Shown: positions 52,115 through 61,146 of the stretch, piece after piece | Position numbering within the stretch: position 1 is the stretch's first letter | How the letters are laid out: every line of letters starts with the position of its first letter | Assembly: GCF_900155475.1 (NCBI RefSeq) | Contig: NZ_FXAM01000001.1 | Coordinates: 4,350,881 to 4,414,880, forward strand | DNA from: Methylomagnum ishizawai | Lineage (GTDB): Bacteria; Pseudomonadota; Gammaproteobacteria; Methylococcales; Methylococcaceae | Direction: 5' to 3' | Length of the DNA stretch: 64,000 nucleotides | The notes under the pieces: model-generated | Databases searched by the model: none | Told to the model about the DNA's origin: nothing | The model's input: the letters and a program-made list of their open reading frames with translations, nothing else | Translations under genes and position numbers: made by a program

Positions 52115-52707
52115 CGCCCGACCCTCTGGAAATCGCGCCCCGGCCCACGGGGCGTCCATGGTTTGGATAGTGATCTTGTCCGATTTCAGGACGCTCCAGC
52201 GTGGCTATCCCCATACCGCCCCATATTCGGACGGATAGTTATTTTTCTGGGTATAACCATCGCGCTCCTGGATTATATACCAGGATTACACGATATTTTA
52301 AAGCCCGGACCTGTCACCGGGATGGGCGGTTTATCCAGACCGGGATTGAATTGAATTATCCATAGTGGGTCGATAACAGGTGGCTGGGTTTTTATTTATG
52401 CTGGGTGAAAACCATGATTTTCCCGGCATTTCACACGGGAATCGGTCGGGCTGGCGGGTCGGGATGATAGGAATCGGCAGACCGGGCCAGGGATTCCGTG
52501 GACTGGCCCGATAACTGCTTTTAAAACTCCCGCATAGCCTCTCTGACTACGCCCGCTCCGCCCTAGGGCATTTTCACGTTATTTGTAGGATGGGCACGTA
52601 TTCCGTGCCCACCGGGGTGACCACACAAAGGGTGGGCATGTGCCCACCCTACGCCGGACGGACACCCAAGCCGAAAATGCTCCAGGCGGCGCGGGCTTTT
52701 TTTCGCC
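52115..52707. other. Intergenic region upstream of clpX
   Basis: 593 bases. It includes an A/T-rich stretch with CCTGG-N8-CCAGG near 52269-52286 containing TATAAT on the minus strand (possible clpX promoter), and dispersed repeat copy B. No gene supported. Confidence 0.55.
52568..52680. repeat. Dispersed palindromic repeat, copy B (113 bp)
   Basis: Same GCATTTTC / GAAAATGC ends and same internal arms as copy A at 41729-41849, with changes and a shorter centre. It starts 28 bases after the last base of 52540 and ends 27 bases before the stop of the repeat-protein gene. Confidence 0.8.
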
Positions 52708-53103
52708 TCAATAATGGCCTTTCTGCCGCATCTCCGCCTCGAACAACAGGATGTACTTGGCATCGGGATGGGCGCGCACAGCGTCTTCCAGGCGTTCGAT
52801 ATCGGCTCCTTCGACATCGGCGGCGAACAGGATCATCAACCCGGCATCGCCGGACGCGATGACGGCCTCCTGTAGCCGCGCCACATCGCCGCCGCGCTCG
52901 GCCTTGACCAGGGCGAAATCGAATACCAAGCGCGGGTGTGGCGAGCGCAGCACCACGGTTTCCAGCGCGTCGAGGTCGGCTTCCTCCACCGCGTAGGCGA
53001 AACGGTAGGCCAGTTCGGGGTCGCCCGCATCCAGGGCCACGGCCTGCAATTCCGGGGAAAAACCGCGCTCCTTGGCGGTTTGGATGGCTTCGACGACGGT
53101 CAT
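52708..53103 (-). CDS. Tandem-repeat (HEAT-like) protein coupled to mmoR
   Basis: 131 residues. After an N-terminal helix (MTVVEAIQTAKERGFSPELQ) come about four units of 29-30 residues, each roughly (G/P)-D/H-x-x-L-x-x-x-FA-x-x-x-x-x-x-D-x-x-x-LE-x-x-V, e.g. GDPELAYRFAYAV and GDAGLMILFAADVEGADI. This predicts an alpha-solenoid. Its ATG overlaps the mmoR stop (ATGA), so it is co-translated with the sMMO activator. No named family. A role in sMMO regulation or assembly is inferred from position. Confidence 0.65.
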   Translation of the reverse strand: MTVVEAIQTAKERGFSPELQAVALDAGDPELAYRFAYAVEEADLDALETVVLRSPHPRLVFDFALVKAERGGDVARLQEAVIASGDAGLMILFAADVEGADIERLEDAVRAHPDAKYILLFEAEMRQKGHY

Positions 53104-54896
53104 GCGGGCTGTCCTCCGACCGGAGCCGGGCGGGGACGCCGGGGCGGTGTCAGGTTGTAGCGTTGCAGTTTGACGTACAGGGTACTGCGGGAAATCCCCA
53201 GGATACGGGCGGTCTCGGCCACATTGCCATCGGCCTGGCGCAGGGCGGACTCGATGGCGAGGCATTCCCAATCCTCCAGCGAAGGTGTCCCCGGATGGGG
53301 TGGCAAGGCGGTCGGTCCGGCCATTGGAGGCGGGGTCGCGGGCGCTTGGGGCGCGGGGTCTTGGCGCGGGATGAAGCCCATTTCCTCCAGGAAGTCGATG
53401 GGCAGGTCGCCCACTTCCAGCACGCCGCGATTCACCACCGACACCAGGTTACGCAGCAGGTTGCGGAGTTCGCGGATATTGCCCGGCCAGGGATGGCCGA
53501 GGAACAAGTCCATCAGGTTGGGATCGAGCCGCTTGGGTTCGACCTCGGCCTGGGCGCATTCGCGGACCAGCAGGGACTCGATGAGTTGGCGTTTATCCGG
53601 GCGCTCGCGCAGTGGCGGTAGGCGGAACTGGGCACCGTTGAGCCGGTAGTAGAGGTCGCGCCGGAACCGGCCCTGCTCTACCGCGTCCAGCAGCTTGATA
53701 TTGGTGGCGGCGATCACATGCACATCGGCCTTGATCGGCTTGGCACCGCCCACCGGCACGAACTCGCCGTTCTCCAACACCCGCAGCAAGGTGGCCTGGA
53801 GGTCGAAACTCATATCGCCGATCTCGTCCAGGAACAACACACCCTTGGAGGCCAGGAGGAATTTGCCCGGCTTGCCCTGGCTCCTGGCCCCGGTGAAACT
53901 GCCGCCCTCGTAGCCGAATAATTCGCTCTCGATCAGGTCGCGGGGGATGGAGGCGCAATTGATGGCGACCATGGGACCGTCGCGGCGGCAACCCGCCGCG
54001 TGGATCAGGCGCACCAGATGCTCCTTACCGACCCCGGATTCCCCGGTGATGAGGATGGGGATGTTGCGGGCCTGCAAACGCGCTGCCTGCCGTACCAAAT
54101 CGTCGGCCAGGGTGTCGCGGTAGATCGTGCCGACCGCCCTATCGGACTCTCCACCGTAGCCGCGCTCCACGAAGCGGAACGCGGTGTCGAAACCGCTGGG
54201 GGAACGCAGCGGGGTTTCCGCCTGCAACAAGCGCATGATGAGCCCCATCACGCCCAGCAGCACCGAGGCCGCCACCTCGCAATCGCCCACCAGCCCGATC
54301 ACCCCGGCCACCCGTCCATCCGGGCCTTCCAGCGGATAACCCACGGTGCAGAAGGCATGCAGGCGCTTGGAGAAATGCTCGCGCCCGCTGAAGGCGGCGG
54401 GGATGCCCAACAGGGCGGCGGTGCCGACACCGTTGTTGCCCAGCGCGGCTTCGCGCCAATCGGAGCCACGGCGAGCCAGGTCGCGCATGAGCGGGGAGGC
54501 TTCGAGCTGGTTTTCGGCGATATGCAGCAAGCGGGCGTCAGGAGTCGCCACCAACAACGACAGGCGCGTACCCTTGAGCAAGGGGCTGATACGGCCCAGC
54601 AAATCGACGAAATCGGCCCCGCCGAACCCGGTGATCATGCCGGGGACGGGCCGGGGTTCGCCCTTGGCCTGGTCGCCACCGGGAGGGAGGCGGTGTTCGA
54701 TGAGACAGCGCCGCCAAGCATGGCCGATCTCGGGGCGGAGCAGTTCGCCGTCGTCCGGGAGCTTCCCGGTCGCGCTCAGGGTTTCCCAGGCGCGGCGGGC
54801 GCGGTCGTCGCCGGTTGGCGGCGCATGGGGGTGGGGATGGGATTCCGACGGATGATCGACCGGAACCGGGGGGCAGGTATTGAGCTGGGTGAACAT
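53100..54896 (-). CDS. mmoR: MmoR, sigma-54-dependent activator of sMMO
   Basis: 598 residues. An AcoR-like GAF region (about 90-225), then the AAA+ domain: Walker A GESGVGKE 285-292, sigma-54 contact loop GSFTGA 332-337 (usual GAFTGA), Walker B VLFLDEIGD near 353, and a C-terminal Fis-type HTH (GNVAETARILGISRSTLYVK). It activates the sigma-54 promoter of mmoX. It is separated from mmoG by a terminator, so it has its own promoter in 54897-55008, which I could not define. Confidence 0.9.
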   Translation of the reverse strand: MFTQLNTCPPVPVDHPSESHPHPHAPPTGDDRARRAWETLSATGKLPDDGELLRPEIGHAWRRCLIEHRLPPGGDQAKGEPRPVPGMITGFGGADFVDLLGRISPLLKGTRLSLLVATPDARLLHIAENQLEASPLMRDLARRGSDWREAALGNNGVGTAALLGIPAAFSGREHFSKRLHAFCTVGYPLEGPDGRVAGVIGLVGDCEVAASVLLGVMGLIMRLLQAETPLRSPSGFDTAFRFVERGYGGESDRAVGTIYRDTLADDLVRQAARLQARNIPILITGESGVGKEHLVRLIHAAGCRRDGPMVAINCASIPRDLIESELFGYEGGSFTGARSQGKPGKFLLASKGVLFLDEIGDMSFDLQATLLRVLENGEFVPVGGAKPIKADVHVIAATNIKLLDAVEQGRFRRDLYYRLNGAQFRLPPLRERPDKRQLIESLLVRECAQAEVEPKRLDPNLMDLFLGHPWPGNIRELRNLLRNLVSVVNRGVLEVGDLPIDFLEEMGFIPRQDPAPQAPATPPPMAGPTALPPHPGTPSLEDWECLAIESALRQADGNVAETARILGISRSTLYVKLQRYNLTPPRRPRPAPVGGQPA

Positions 54897-55008
54897 AGGC
54901 GCACAGGAAATAGATCGTGGTGACGATTAAAGCCCATGCATAGCTTCTTTAATTATTATCGTTATTGGGAATCTCGGCGATTCCAGTTTGGGCGGCATGA
55001 TACTGTCC

Positions 55009-55041
55009 AAAAAAAAAGGCGGCAATGCGGCGTATTGCCGC
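55009..55041 (-). terminator. Rho-independent terminator upstream of mmoR
   Basis: On the minus strand: stem GCGGCAAT, 7-base loop, ATTGCCGC, then C and nine T. Confidence 0.9.
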
Positions 55042-55220
55042 GGCTGCCGCCGGAATGGAGTGATCTTAGGGGAGGAACAAGATTACCCCCCGGATACATC
55101 CACCAAGTGAGGTAGGTTAAAAATCGAAGCCGGGTATGCGCCAAATCGGGCGGATACCGTGGGTTATCACAGAGCATTAACCGATACCGGCCTCGGGTAA
55201 TCCCGCTATCGGTCTGGTTT

Positions 55221-55258
55221 GAAAACGGCGGGGCATGGGGGTTTTACCCACCCCGCCG
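55221..55258 (-). terminator. Terminator-like hairpin after mmoG
   Basis: On the minus strand: CGGCGGGG ... CCCCGCCG, then TTTTC, immediately after the mmoG stop. The inner GGGT/ACCC bases also pair. Confidence 0.75.
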
Positions 55259-55264
55259 CCGGAA

Positions 55265-56947
55265 TCACGCCCTGGGGTCTTCGCGGGTGGCCGCAGCCCA
55301 TTCCGCACTGAATCCCGGCAAATGCGGCAAGCCCGATTGCTCGTTCAAAACCACCGCGCCGCTGGATAGCACGGTGGCGGCGATACCCGCCGCCTGGACC
55401 AGGGCCAGGCGCAAGACCTTGACCGGGTCCAAGACGCCCGCCGCCACCAAATCGCCGAACGCGCCGCTGGAAGCGTCGTAGCCGAAGCGGGCGTTTCCGG
55501 CGGCTTCGATCCGGGCCAGGGCCGCCACCGGGTTGATCCCGGCATTGCCGACCAGGGCGCGGAACGGCTGCTCCAAAGCCTCCGAGACGATGGCGACGCC
55601 GCGTTGCCAATCCAGATCGGTCAGCAATAAGCGGCCCAAGGCTTCCCGCGCCTGGAGCAAACCCACGCCGCCACCCGGCACCACGCCTTCTTCCAAAGCC
55701 GCCCGCACCGAGCGGCGGGCGTTCTCGGCCCGTTGCAGACGCTCCTTGATCTCGGGTTCGGTGGTGCCGCCCACCCGTACGGTGGCGATGCGCCCGACCA
55801 GGGCCGAGATGCGGGCTTCCAAGTCTTCCAGGTCGTGCAGGTTGCCGGTGGGGGAACCTTCGCCCGGCTTGCGGGCGCGGATCGCGTCCGCTTCCTTCCC
55901 CAAACCCGCGACCCGCCGGGCCACGGCGACCGGGTCACCGCCGCAGCCGATGAAGCTGGCGCTGTCGGCGTCGGCCACCACCTTGGCGGCATGGCCGAGC
56001 ACCTCCGGGGCGGCGCGTTCCAGGTTGTCACCGCGTTCCGGCACCAGCACCCGCGCCCCGGTGGCGGTGGCGAGATCGTCCAGCCAATCGCGGCGGCGGT
56101 CGCCATGGCCCGGCGCCTTGACCGCCAGGGCGCGGAACACCCCACGCTTGACGTTCATCACCAAGCCTTGCAGCGGGCGCTCGTCGATGCCGTCGCAGGC
56201 GATGACCAGGGCTTGGCCCGCCTCGTTGACCGCTTCCAGCAGCGGGATCAAATCCATGAAATCGGTCACGGTGCCGTGGTATAGCAGCACCCGCGCCCCT
56301 TCGATGTCCGCCGCCCGCCGCACCGGGTCGGTCTCGAAACCCGGCGACAGGAAGCCCAGTTCGTAGCGGAAGCCTTCGCCGATATCCAGCGTGTCCGCGC
56401 GGGTCCAGCCCGGTTCGACCGTGACGGCCCCATCCGGGCCGACCTCGGCATAGGCTTGTTGCAGCAGGCGGCCCACTTGGCCTTCCTTGCGCATGGACAC
56501 CTCGGCCACCTGGGCCACCATATCGCCTTGCAGCGGCAGGGCGCGGCGGCGCAGGTCGTCCTCGACCAACTTCACGGCGGCGTCCATGCCTTCGCGCAGG
56601 CGGTGGGGATCGGCCCCGGCGGCAAGGCTACGCAAGAGGCCGCGGGCGATGGCGCGGGCCAGCACCACGGCGGTGGTGGTGCCGTCGCCGGCCTCCCGCG
56701 ACACGGCATTGGCCACATCGCGCAGCATCCTGGCCCCGAGGTCGGCGAGGCGGTCCCCCAGCACCACGGAATTGGCCACCGTCACCCCGTCGCGGGTGAA
56801 AAACGGCGGCAAGCCTTGGGTCCGGTGCTGGACCATGACGCACGGCCCTTGGTAGCCATAGGTGGTTTCCACCGCCCGGCCCAGGATATCGATGCCCTTG
56901 AGGATGCCGGCGCGAGCCTCGCCGTCGAACACCAAACGCTTGCTCAT
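55265..56947 (-). CDS. mmoG: MmoG, GroEL-like chaperonin of sMMO locus
   Basis: 560 residues. GroEL motifs: GDGTTTAVVLARAI, the VEPG.T.. segment and VVPGGGVGLLQ near the C-terminus. There is no GGM tail. MmoG proteins are specialised chaperonins needed for sMMO expression, thought to fold or assemble MmoR or the hydroxylase. It replaces nothing essential for general GroEL function in this window: no groES is adjacent. ATG 56947 has a GGGAG site. Confidence 0.92.
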   Translation of the reverse strand: MSKRLVFDGEARAGILKGIDILGRAVETTYGYQGPCVMVQHRTQGLPPFFTRDGVTVANSVVLGDRLADLGARMLRDVANAVSREAGDGTTTAVVLARAIARGLLRSLAAGADPHRLREGMDAAVKLVEDDLRRRALPLQGDMVAQVAEVSMRKEGQVGRLLQQAYAEVGPDGAVTVEPGWTRADTLDIGEGFRYELGFLSPGFETDPVRRAADIEGARVLLYHGTVTDFMDLIPLLEAVNEAGQALVIACDGIDERPLQGLVMNVKRGVFRALAVKAPGHGDRRRDWLDDLATATGARVLVPERGDNLERAAPEVLGHAAKVVADADSASFIGCGGDPVAVARRVAGLGKEADAIRARKPGEGSPTGNLHDLEDLEARISALVGRIATVRVGGTTEPEIKERLQRAENARRSVRAALEEGVVPGGGVGLLQAREALGRLLLTDLDWQRGVAIVSEALEQPFRALVGNAGINPVAALARIEAAGNARFGYDASSGAFGDLVAAGVLDPVKVLRLALVQAAGIAATVLSSGAVVLNEQSGLPHLPGFSAEWAAATREDPRA

Positions 56948-57043
56948 GCCGGGTACTCCCGGAATCGGATCATCGGAAACATGTTTTTCCCTCAATCGGT
57001 GGATTGTTGTCGTTTGAATCATGAACGTGGGGACCGGGACCGT

Positions 57044-57352
57044 TCAGGCGGAGCCTTCCGGCGCGAACCGCCGCATCATGGCCTGCCCGGCCTCGGCCCT
57101 GGCGGAGCGGGCGCGTTTCAAACGCGCCCAGACCCACAGCAACTCCCTTTCCCGCCAGTCCAGTCCGGCGCGGAGTTCGATCTCCTCCGCCCGGCTCAAT
57201 TCGCCGTCCCAAAGCTCCCTGAGTTGCTCGACCCGGTCCGGGTGCAAGGTCAGCCGCAACTGGCCGTCGCGCTCGCCCAACTGGCCGATGCTCTCCTCCA
57301 ATTGGCGCACCATCCGGGTCAGGAATTCGGTGTCGTCGGGACTCAGGCGCAT
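57044..57352 (-). CDS. Hypothetical protein between mmoC and mmoG
   Basis: 102 residues, predicted all-helical and charged (EFLTRMVRQLEESIGQLGER, RERELLWVWARLKRARSA). GGAGTC site. It lies 14 bases after mmoC, so it belongs to the sMMO operon. No family recognised. The helical pattern resembles small adaptor or coiled-coil proteins. Confidence 0.6.
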   Translation of the reverse strand: MRLSPDDTEFLTRMVRQLEESIGQLGERDGQLRLTLHPDRVEQLRELWDGELSRAEEIELRAGLDWRERELLWVWARLKRARSARAEAGQAMMRRFAPEGSA

Positions 57353-57366
57353 GGGGACTCCGGGTC

Positions 57367-58470
57367 TCAGGCCGTGGCGTGCTGGTGGTGGCCGTGGACC
57401 TGGCCGGGATCGCAGGCTTCGCCGCACGGCCCGGAAGGCAGGAATTTCTCCAAGTAAATCTGGTCGGCGGGAATGCCGAACTCGGCGCAGACCGCGTAGG
57501 CGGCATCGACCATGCCGGGTGGGCCGCACAGATAGACGTCCGGCTGGGCCGGTTGGGCTTCGAGGTCACGGCGCAGCACTTCGATGGCGTTGCCGCGCTC
57601 GCCGTCCCATCCGTCGGTCGGACGCCAGACGCAGACCTTGACCGTGAGGTTGGGCATCGCGGCCGCCAGCGCTTCCAGTTCAGCGCGGAGGAACACCTCC
57701 TCCTCGGTGTTGACGCCGAAGTACAGTCGGGTTTGCTGCGGTGCGCCCCATTCCCGCATGTGGCGGACCATGGACAGGACCGGGGCCAAGCCGGTGCCGC
57801 CCGCGATGAAATAACGGGGCCGGAAGCCGTTCTCCTTGAGTCCGAAAATGCCCTGCGGCCCCTTGACCTGCAAGGTCTGGCCGGGCTGGATGGCCCCACC
57901 GCGCAGGGCGTTGGACATCAAGCCGTCGGGCAGGAGCCGGATCAGGAATTCCAGATCGCCCGCATCGTTGCTGATATTGGCCGGGGAATAGGCGCGGGTG
58001 ACTGCGCTGCCCGGCACCTGGAGTTCCATGAATTGGCCAGCGTCGAAACGCACCTTGCGCTCGTTGCCCATGCCGGGACGGCGCAGGTGCAGGCGCACGG
58101 CATTGCTCGACACCTTGCCGACCGAGACCACCTCGGCGGGGAACTCGTTGGCTTCCGGCTCGAAGGCAATGCGGCTGTAGGTGTAGGGGACTTCCAGTTC
58201 CAAATCGCTATCGGGATAGCAGCGGCACAGCAAGACCTGGCCGTCCTCTTCTTCCTCGGGCGGCAGGGCTTGCACGCTGCATCCGACCAGGCGGTAATCG
58301 CCCTCGGGGCAGAACGCCTTACAGGTGGCGCAACCGCCCGCACGGCAAGAGGACATCAGATAGATATCCTGGCGGATCGCCGCCGAAATCACGTCCTCGT
58401 CGGGACGGCAATCGAAATAGACGGCTTCGCCGTCCTCGGTGATGACTTTGATGCTATGGGTGGCCGCCAT
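57367..58470 (-). CDS. mmoC: MmoC, sMMO reductase
   Basis: 367 residues. N-terminal [2Fe-2S] ferredoxin domain with C42, C47, C50 and C82; FAD domain with [15 protein letters not shown] domain with [11 protein letters not shown] and YLCGPPGMV. It passes electrons from NADH to the hydroxylase diiron centre. It is about 19 residues longer than the M. capsulatus protein, because of a C-terminal tail rich in Cys and His ([19 protein letters not shown]). Confidence 0.96.
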   Translation of the reverse strand: MAATHSIKVITEDGEAVYFDCRPDEDVISAAIRQDIYLMSSCRAGGCATCKAFCPEGDYRLVGCSVQALPPEEEEDGQVLLCRCYPDSDLELEVPYTYSRIAFEPEANEFPAEVVSVGKVSSNAVRLHLRRPGMGNERKVRFDAGQFMELQVPGSAVTRAYSPANISNDAGDLEFLIRLLPDGLMSNALRGGAIQPGQTLQVKGPQGIFGLKENGFRPRYFIAGGTGLAPVLSMVRHMREWGAPQQTRLYFGVNTEEEVFLRAELEALAAAMPNLTVKVCVWRPTDGWDGERGNAIEVLRRDLEAQPAQPDVYLCGPPGMVDAAYAVCAEFGIPADQIYLEKFLPSGPCGEACDPGQVHGHHQHATA

Positions 58471-58516
58471 GGGCGCTCAGCTCCGAATGCGTGGGTATGG
58501 AAAAAGGGGCGCGGAC

Positions 58517-58798
58517 TCAGGCCGGGGTCGGCGGGCTGTCCAGCCGGACGAAGAACGCCAGCACGCGGCGGGCGGACAAATGGGCGGATTCCAGGCTCAG
58601 GGCCGGGCCTTCCTGGATATCGCGGCCATCGCGAGCGATGGCCCAGCGCCAAGCGAAGCCGAGGTCTTGGGCATAGGCGGCATAGCGCCCCTGCTGGAAC
58701 AACTCGGTGCGGGGCGTGCCCGCCGGAACTTGGCTGAGGGAACGCGCCGACAGGAAATCCAGCGCGTCCGGGTCCAAATGGTCGAAGTCGATGGTCAT
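58517..58798 (-). CDS. mmoD: MmoD, sMMO regulatory/assembly protein
   Basis: 93 residues. The sequence YAQDLGFAWRWAIARDGRDIQEGPALSLESA and the position between mmoZ and mmoC identify the small MmoD (OrfY) protein. MmoD binds the hydroxylase and inhibits it, and in other methanotrophs takes part in the copper switch. GAAGGA site before the ATG. Confidence 0.9.
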   Translation of the reverse strand: MTIDFDHLDPDALDFLSARSLSQVPAGTPRTELFQQGRYAAYAQDLGFAWRWAIARDGRDIQEGPALSLESAHLSARRVLAFFVRLDSPPTPA

Positions 58799-58820
58799 GG
58801 CCGGGGTTTCCTTCGATCGG

Positions 58821-58919
58821 TCACAGCAGCTTGGTGACCACGACCGCCAACGAGGAACCGATCAGCAGGGCGGCGACGGCGACGACGATTTGGCGGATGT
58901 TCTTGAGTTCGGAAAGCAT
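58821..58919 (-). CDS. 32-residue single-span membrane peptide between mmoZ and mmoD
   Basis: ATG at 58919, preceded by a perfect AGGAGG at seven bases; TGA at 58821-58823, 22 bases before mmoD. Reads MLSELKNIRQ, then IVVAVAALLIGSSLAVVVT, then KLL. A basic N-terminus and one hydrophobic span predict a cytosol-anchored membrane helix. It lies within the sMMO operon and is preceded by two hairpins. I know no annotated counterpart. The coding call rests on ribosome site, start, hydrophobic span and operon fit. Confidence 0.65.
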   Translation of the reverse strand: MLSELKNIRQIVVAVAALLIGSSLAVVVTKLL

Positions 58920-58944
58920 GGTGGCCTCCTGGTGCGGGGTGGAG

Positions 58945-58998
58945 GGGGCGGGCCGGAACCCGCCCCGGAAAACCCGGCCCCCCTTGCGGAGGCCGGGT
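58945..58998 (-). promoter_or_regulatory. Two GC hairpins after mmoZ
   Basis: On the minus strand ACCCGGCC / GGCCGGGT followed by TTT (58998-58972), then GGGGCGGG / CCCGCCCC (58966-58945). They separate the hydroxylase/regulatory subunit genes from mmoD and mmoC and may lower downstream transcription or stabilise the mmoXYBZ RNA. Confidence 0.5.
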
Positions 58999-59007
58999 GC
59001 GCGATGC

Positions 59008-59514
59008 TCAGTGCGGGGCGACCAACACCTTGACGCCGCGCTGCTTGCGCAACTCTTCCAGCGGGGTGTCGTAATAGTTGAGGTTGCGCAGTTCCATCAA
59101 CTTGGTGCCCAGGACCCGTTCCGCCTCCAGGAAGTAGTTCACCGGCATGATCGGCGGCTTGTTGGCCTGCCGGAAGCCGATGTGGATGCGTTCCGCTTCC
59201 CATTTGTCGCCGGTCGCCGCCATCTTGGCGACGGCCTCGGCCAACAGGGTCTTGGCGCATTCGCCGAAGGCGGTCTTGTGGCGGAAGTCCTCGTCGTTGA
59301 AGGCGCGGGCCTTCAACACCGCGACCTTCTCCTCCAGCTTGGCTTCGATCCACAGGTAATCGTTGTCCAGCTCGTAGGTCTTGCGGAACGGGGTGGTATG
59401 GTCGAGGCGGAACTGCTTGAGCGCCGCCGCCGCCTTGTCCAAAGTGTTCAACTGGCCGATCTTGACGACCCACGCATCGCGGGTTGCGTTGTCATGTACA
59501 CCGTTCTTTGCCAT
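59008..59514 (-). CDS. mmoZ: MmoZ, sMMO hydroxylase gamma subunit
   Basis: 168 residues (about 170 in relatives). [39 protein letters not shown] and [20 protein letters not shown] are typical. It completes the (alpha-beta-gamma)2 hydroxylase. ATG 59514 has AAGGAGA before it; longer upstream frames run into mmoB. Confidence 0.95.
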   Translation of the reverse strand: MAKNGVHDNATRDAWVVKIGQLNTLDKAAAALKQFRLDHTTPFRKTYELDNDYLWIEAKLEEKVAVLKARAFNDEDFRHKTAFGECAKTLLAEAVAKMAATGDKWEAERIHIGFRQANKPPIMPVNYFLEAERVLGTKLMELRNLNYYDTPLEELRKQRGVKVLVAPH

Positions 59515-59525
59515 GGTGGGTCTCC

Positions 59526-59951
59526 TTAGGCGTGGTAGTCTTCGAGCTTGCGGTCCAGGCCCATCAGTTCCGAGGTGATCGTGAACTTGTTGCCCAGGGT
59601 ATAGGCGCGGCCAATGGTGGAGGACACGTCCACCAGGAAGTCGTAGACGTTGAAGGACCGGCCCAGCAGTTCGCTCAGCTCGTCGCAGTCCACCTCGATC
59701 TTGCCGTTGGCCTTGATCCACCAGTAACCGGCGCGGTCCTCGACGTTGACGGTCGGGTTGACGTGCTTCTTGTAGTCCTCAAGCAGGATTTCCTCGATGA
59801 AGGTGTTGATCTCGTCGGACTTCTTGAGGACCAGCACCACGGTGTCGCTCTCATGGACGACCTGGTTCTCGTCGGCGAAGAAGGCCTCGGCGAATTCCTT
59901 GCCACTCAGGCCGGTGGTGCCGGCGTAATACGCATTGCTAGAAACGCTCAT
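59526..59951 (-). CDS. mmoB: MmoB, sMMO regulatory protein
   Basis: 141 residues, the family length from the second ATG ([20 protein letters not shown]). [37 protein letters not shown] and [20 protein letters not shown] are characteristic. MmoB binds the hydroxylase and controls oxygen and methane access to the diiron site. Confidence 0.97.
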   Translation of the reverse strand: MSVSSNAYYAGTTGLSGKEFAEAFFADENQVVHESDTVVLVLKKSDEINTFIEEILLEDYKKHVNPTVNVEDRAGYWWIKANGKIEVDCDELSELLGRSFNVYDFLVDVSSTIGRAYTLGNKFTITSELMGLDRKLEDYHA

Positions 59952-59976
59952 AATGACTCTCTGAAAATCCAAGCGG

Positions 59977-61146
59977 TTAAATCAGGCCAGACATGACATG
60001 GCGGACAATGGCGTCGCGGTCGACCTTGAAGTCGATCCGGCTGGCATGGTCGGCGGTCCAATCGTCGATCACCCGCTCCAGGGAAGCCTGGATTTCCGCC
60101 TTGTGGGTGGTGCCGGTCGGCAGCTTGGCGAAAATGCCCATGAAATCGCGCAGGGCGTTCACGGTGCCTTCCAGCCATTTGGCGGTCCAGTTGCGCAGCA
60201 CGGTGCGGTTGTAGTCGCCGAACTCGGGATCGTTGGCCAGGCAGGTGTAGTAAAGGTCCTGCACGCCTTGCTTGGCGATGCCGTAGTAGGTCTGGGACTG
60301 GTTGATGAAGAACGGGGTCAGGTTGTCGCCGAACTTCGGGGCCAAGCGCTGGAAGAACTCGCGGCGCACGAACTGGCCGAACAGCGAGTCGTAGACGGCA
60401 TGGACCGAGAAGGCGTTCTCGTTCCAATCGAACACGTCCTGCCATAGCGCCTCGATGGTGCCGCGGGCGCTCTTGTAGACGCTGCCCTGGGTCCATTCGG
60501 CCTTGGGCACGGCGGTGGATTCGTCGAAGCCGGGGACGATCTTGGCCAGGAAGCCGCGCTCCAGCTGGATCATCTGGGCCAGGTCGATCTTGTCGAATCC
60601 CCAGAAGGTCAGGCTAACGCGGATGGTGTCGGAAAGGGCCTCGCGGGCACCGCCGGAGTGGGCGTTGAACTGGCCGTACTCGTTGAACAGGAACGCGCCC
60701 CAGTACTTGTTGATGAACTCGTCGCGCCAGAACGGATCCATGGTGCGGATTTGGCCGTCGGCGGAATAGCCTTGCAGGAAGCGGTCGGTGTAGCGCCATT
60801 CCTCGGCCTTGTCCTTGACGTAGGGGGCATGCCAGCGGCGCAGCGGGTCGCGGTGCTTGAACCAGTCCACGGTGCGGAGTTCGGTGGTTTCGTTGCCCCA
60901 GGACGGGCGGCCCCCGTGGAATTTCTGGGTCCAATCACCCCAATCGAGACCGCCTGCGATCCAGTCGGCGTTCGGTTGGGCATAGACGGTCAGGGCTTCA
61001 TACTCGGTCAGGCGCTTCCAGCGGGGGGTGACGAAGTAGCCCATCTTGTTTTGCTTGTCGAGGGGCTCCGCCGGCAAGGCGTTCAGAATCACGGAGGCCC
61101 ATTCCGGGTCGGTCAGGCCGCGACGCTTTTCATCGAGCAATGGCAT
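59977..61146 (-). CDS. mmoY: MmoY, sMMO hydroxylase beta subunit
   Basis: 389 residues, exactly the length in M. capsulatus. EKRRGLTDPEWASVILNAL, YEALTVYAQPNADWIAGG and FGDNLTPFFINQSQTYYG are characteristic. It has the alpha-subunit-like helical fold without metal ligands and scaffolds the dimer. It starts 25 bases upstream of mmoB. Confidence 0.97.
   Translation of the reverse strand: MPLLDEKRRGLTDPEWASVILNALPAEPLDKQNKMGYFVTPRWKRLTEYEALTVYAQPNADWIAGGLDWGDWTQKFHGGRPSWGNETTELRTVDWFKHRDPLRRWHAPYVKDKAEEWRYTDRFLQGYSADGQIRTMDPFWRDEFINKYWGAFLFNEYGQFNAHSGGAREALSDTIRVSLTFWGFDKIDLAQMIQLERGFLAKIVPGFDESTAVPKAEWTQGSVYKSARGTIEALWQDVFDWNENAFSVHAVYDSLFGQFVRREFFQRLAPKFGDNLTPFFINQSQTYYGIAKQGVQDLYYTCLANDPEFGDYNRTVLRNWTAKWLEGTVNALRDFMGIFAKLPTGTTHKAEIQASLERVIDDWTADHASRIDFKVDRDAIVRHVMSGLI

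Larger units (their letters stand above)
54897..55264. other. mmoG-mmoR intergenic region
   Basis: 368 bases with two terminators on the minus strand (55221-55258 and 55009-55041) and an A/T-rich stretch at 54930-54970 that should carry the mmoR promoter. No gene. Confidence 0.6.

Noticed and set aside
41729-52680. CRISPR-like repeats
   Set aside because: The two repeat copies are 11 kb apart and no regularly spaced short repeats with unique spacers were seen anywhere in the window.
52563-52817. A frame across the dispersed repeat
   Set aside because: It is encoded mostly by the palindromic repeat, antisense or out of frame with the tandem-repeat protein gene.
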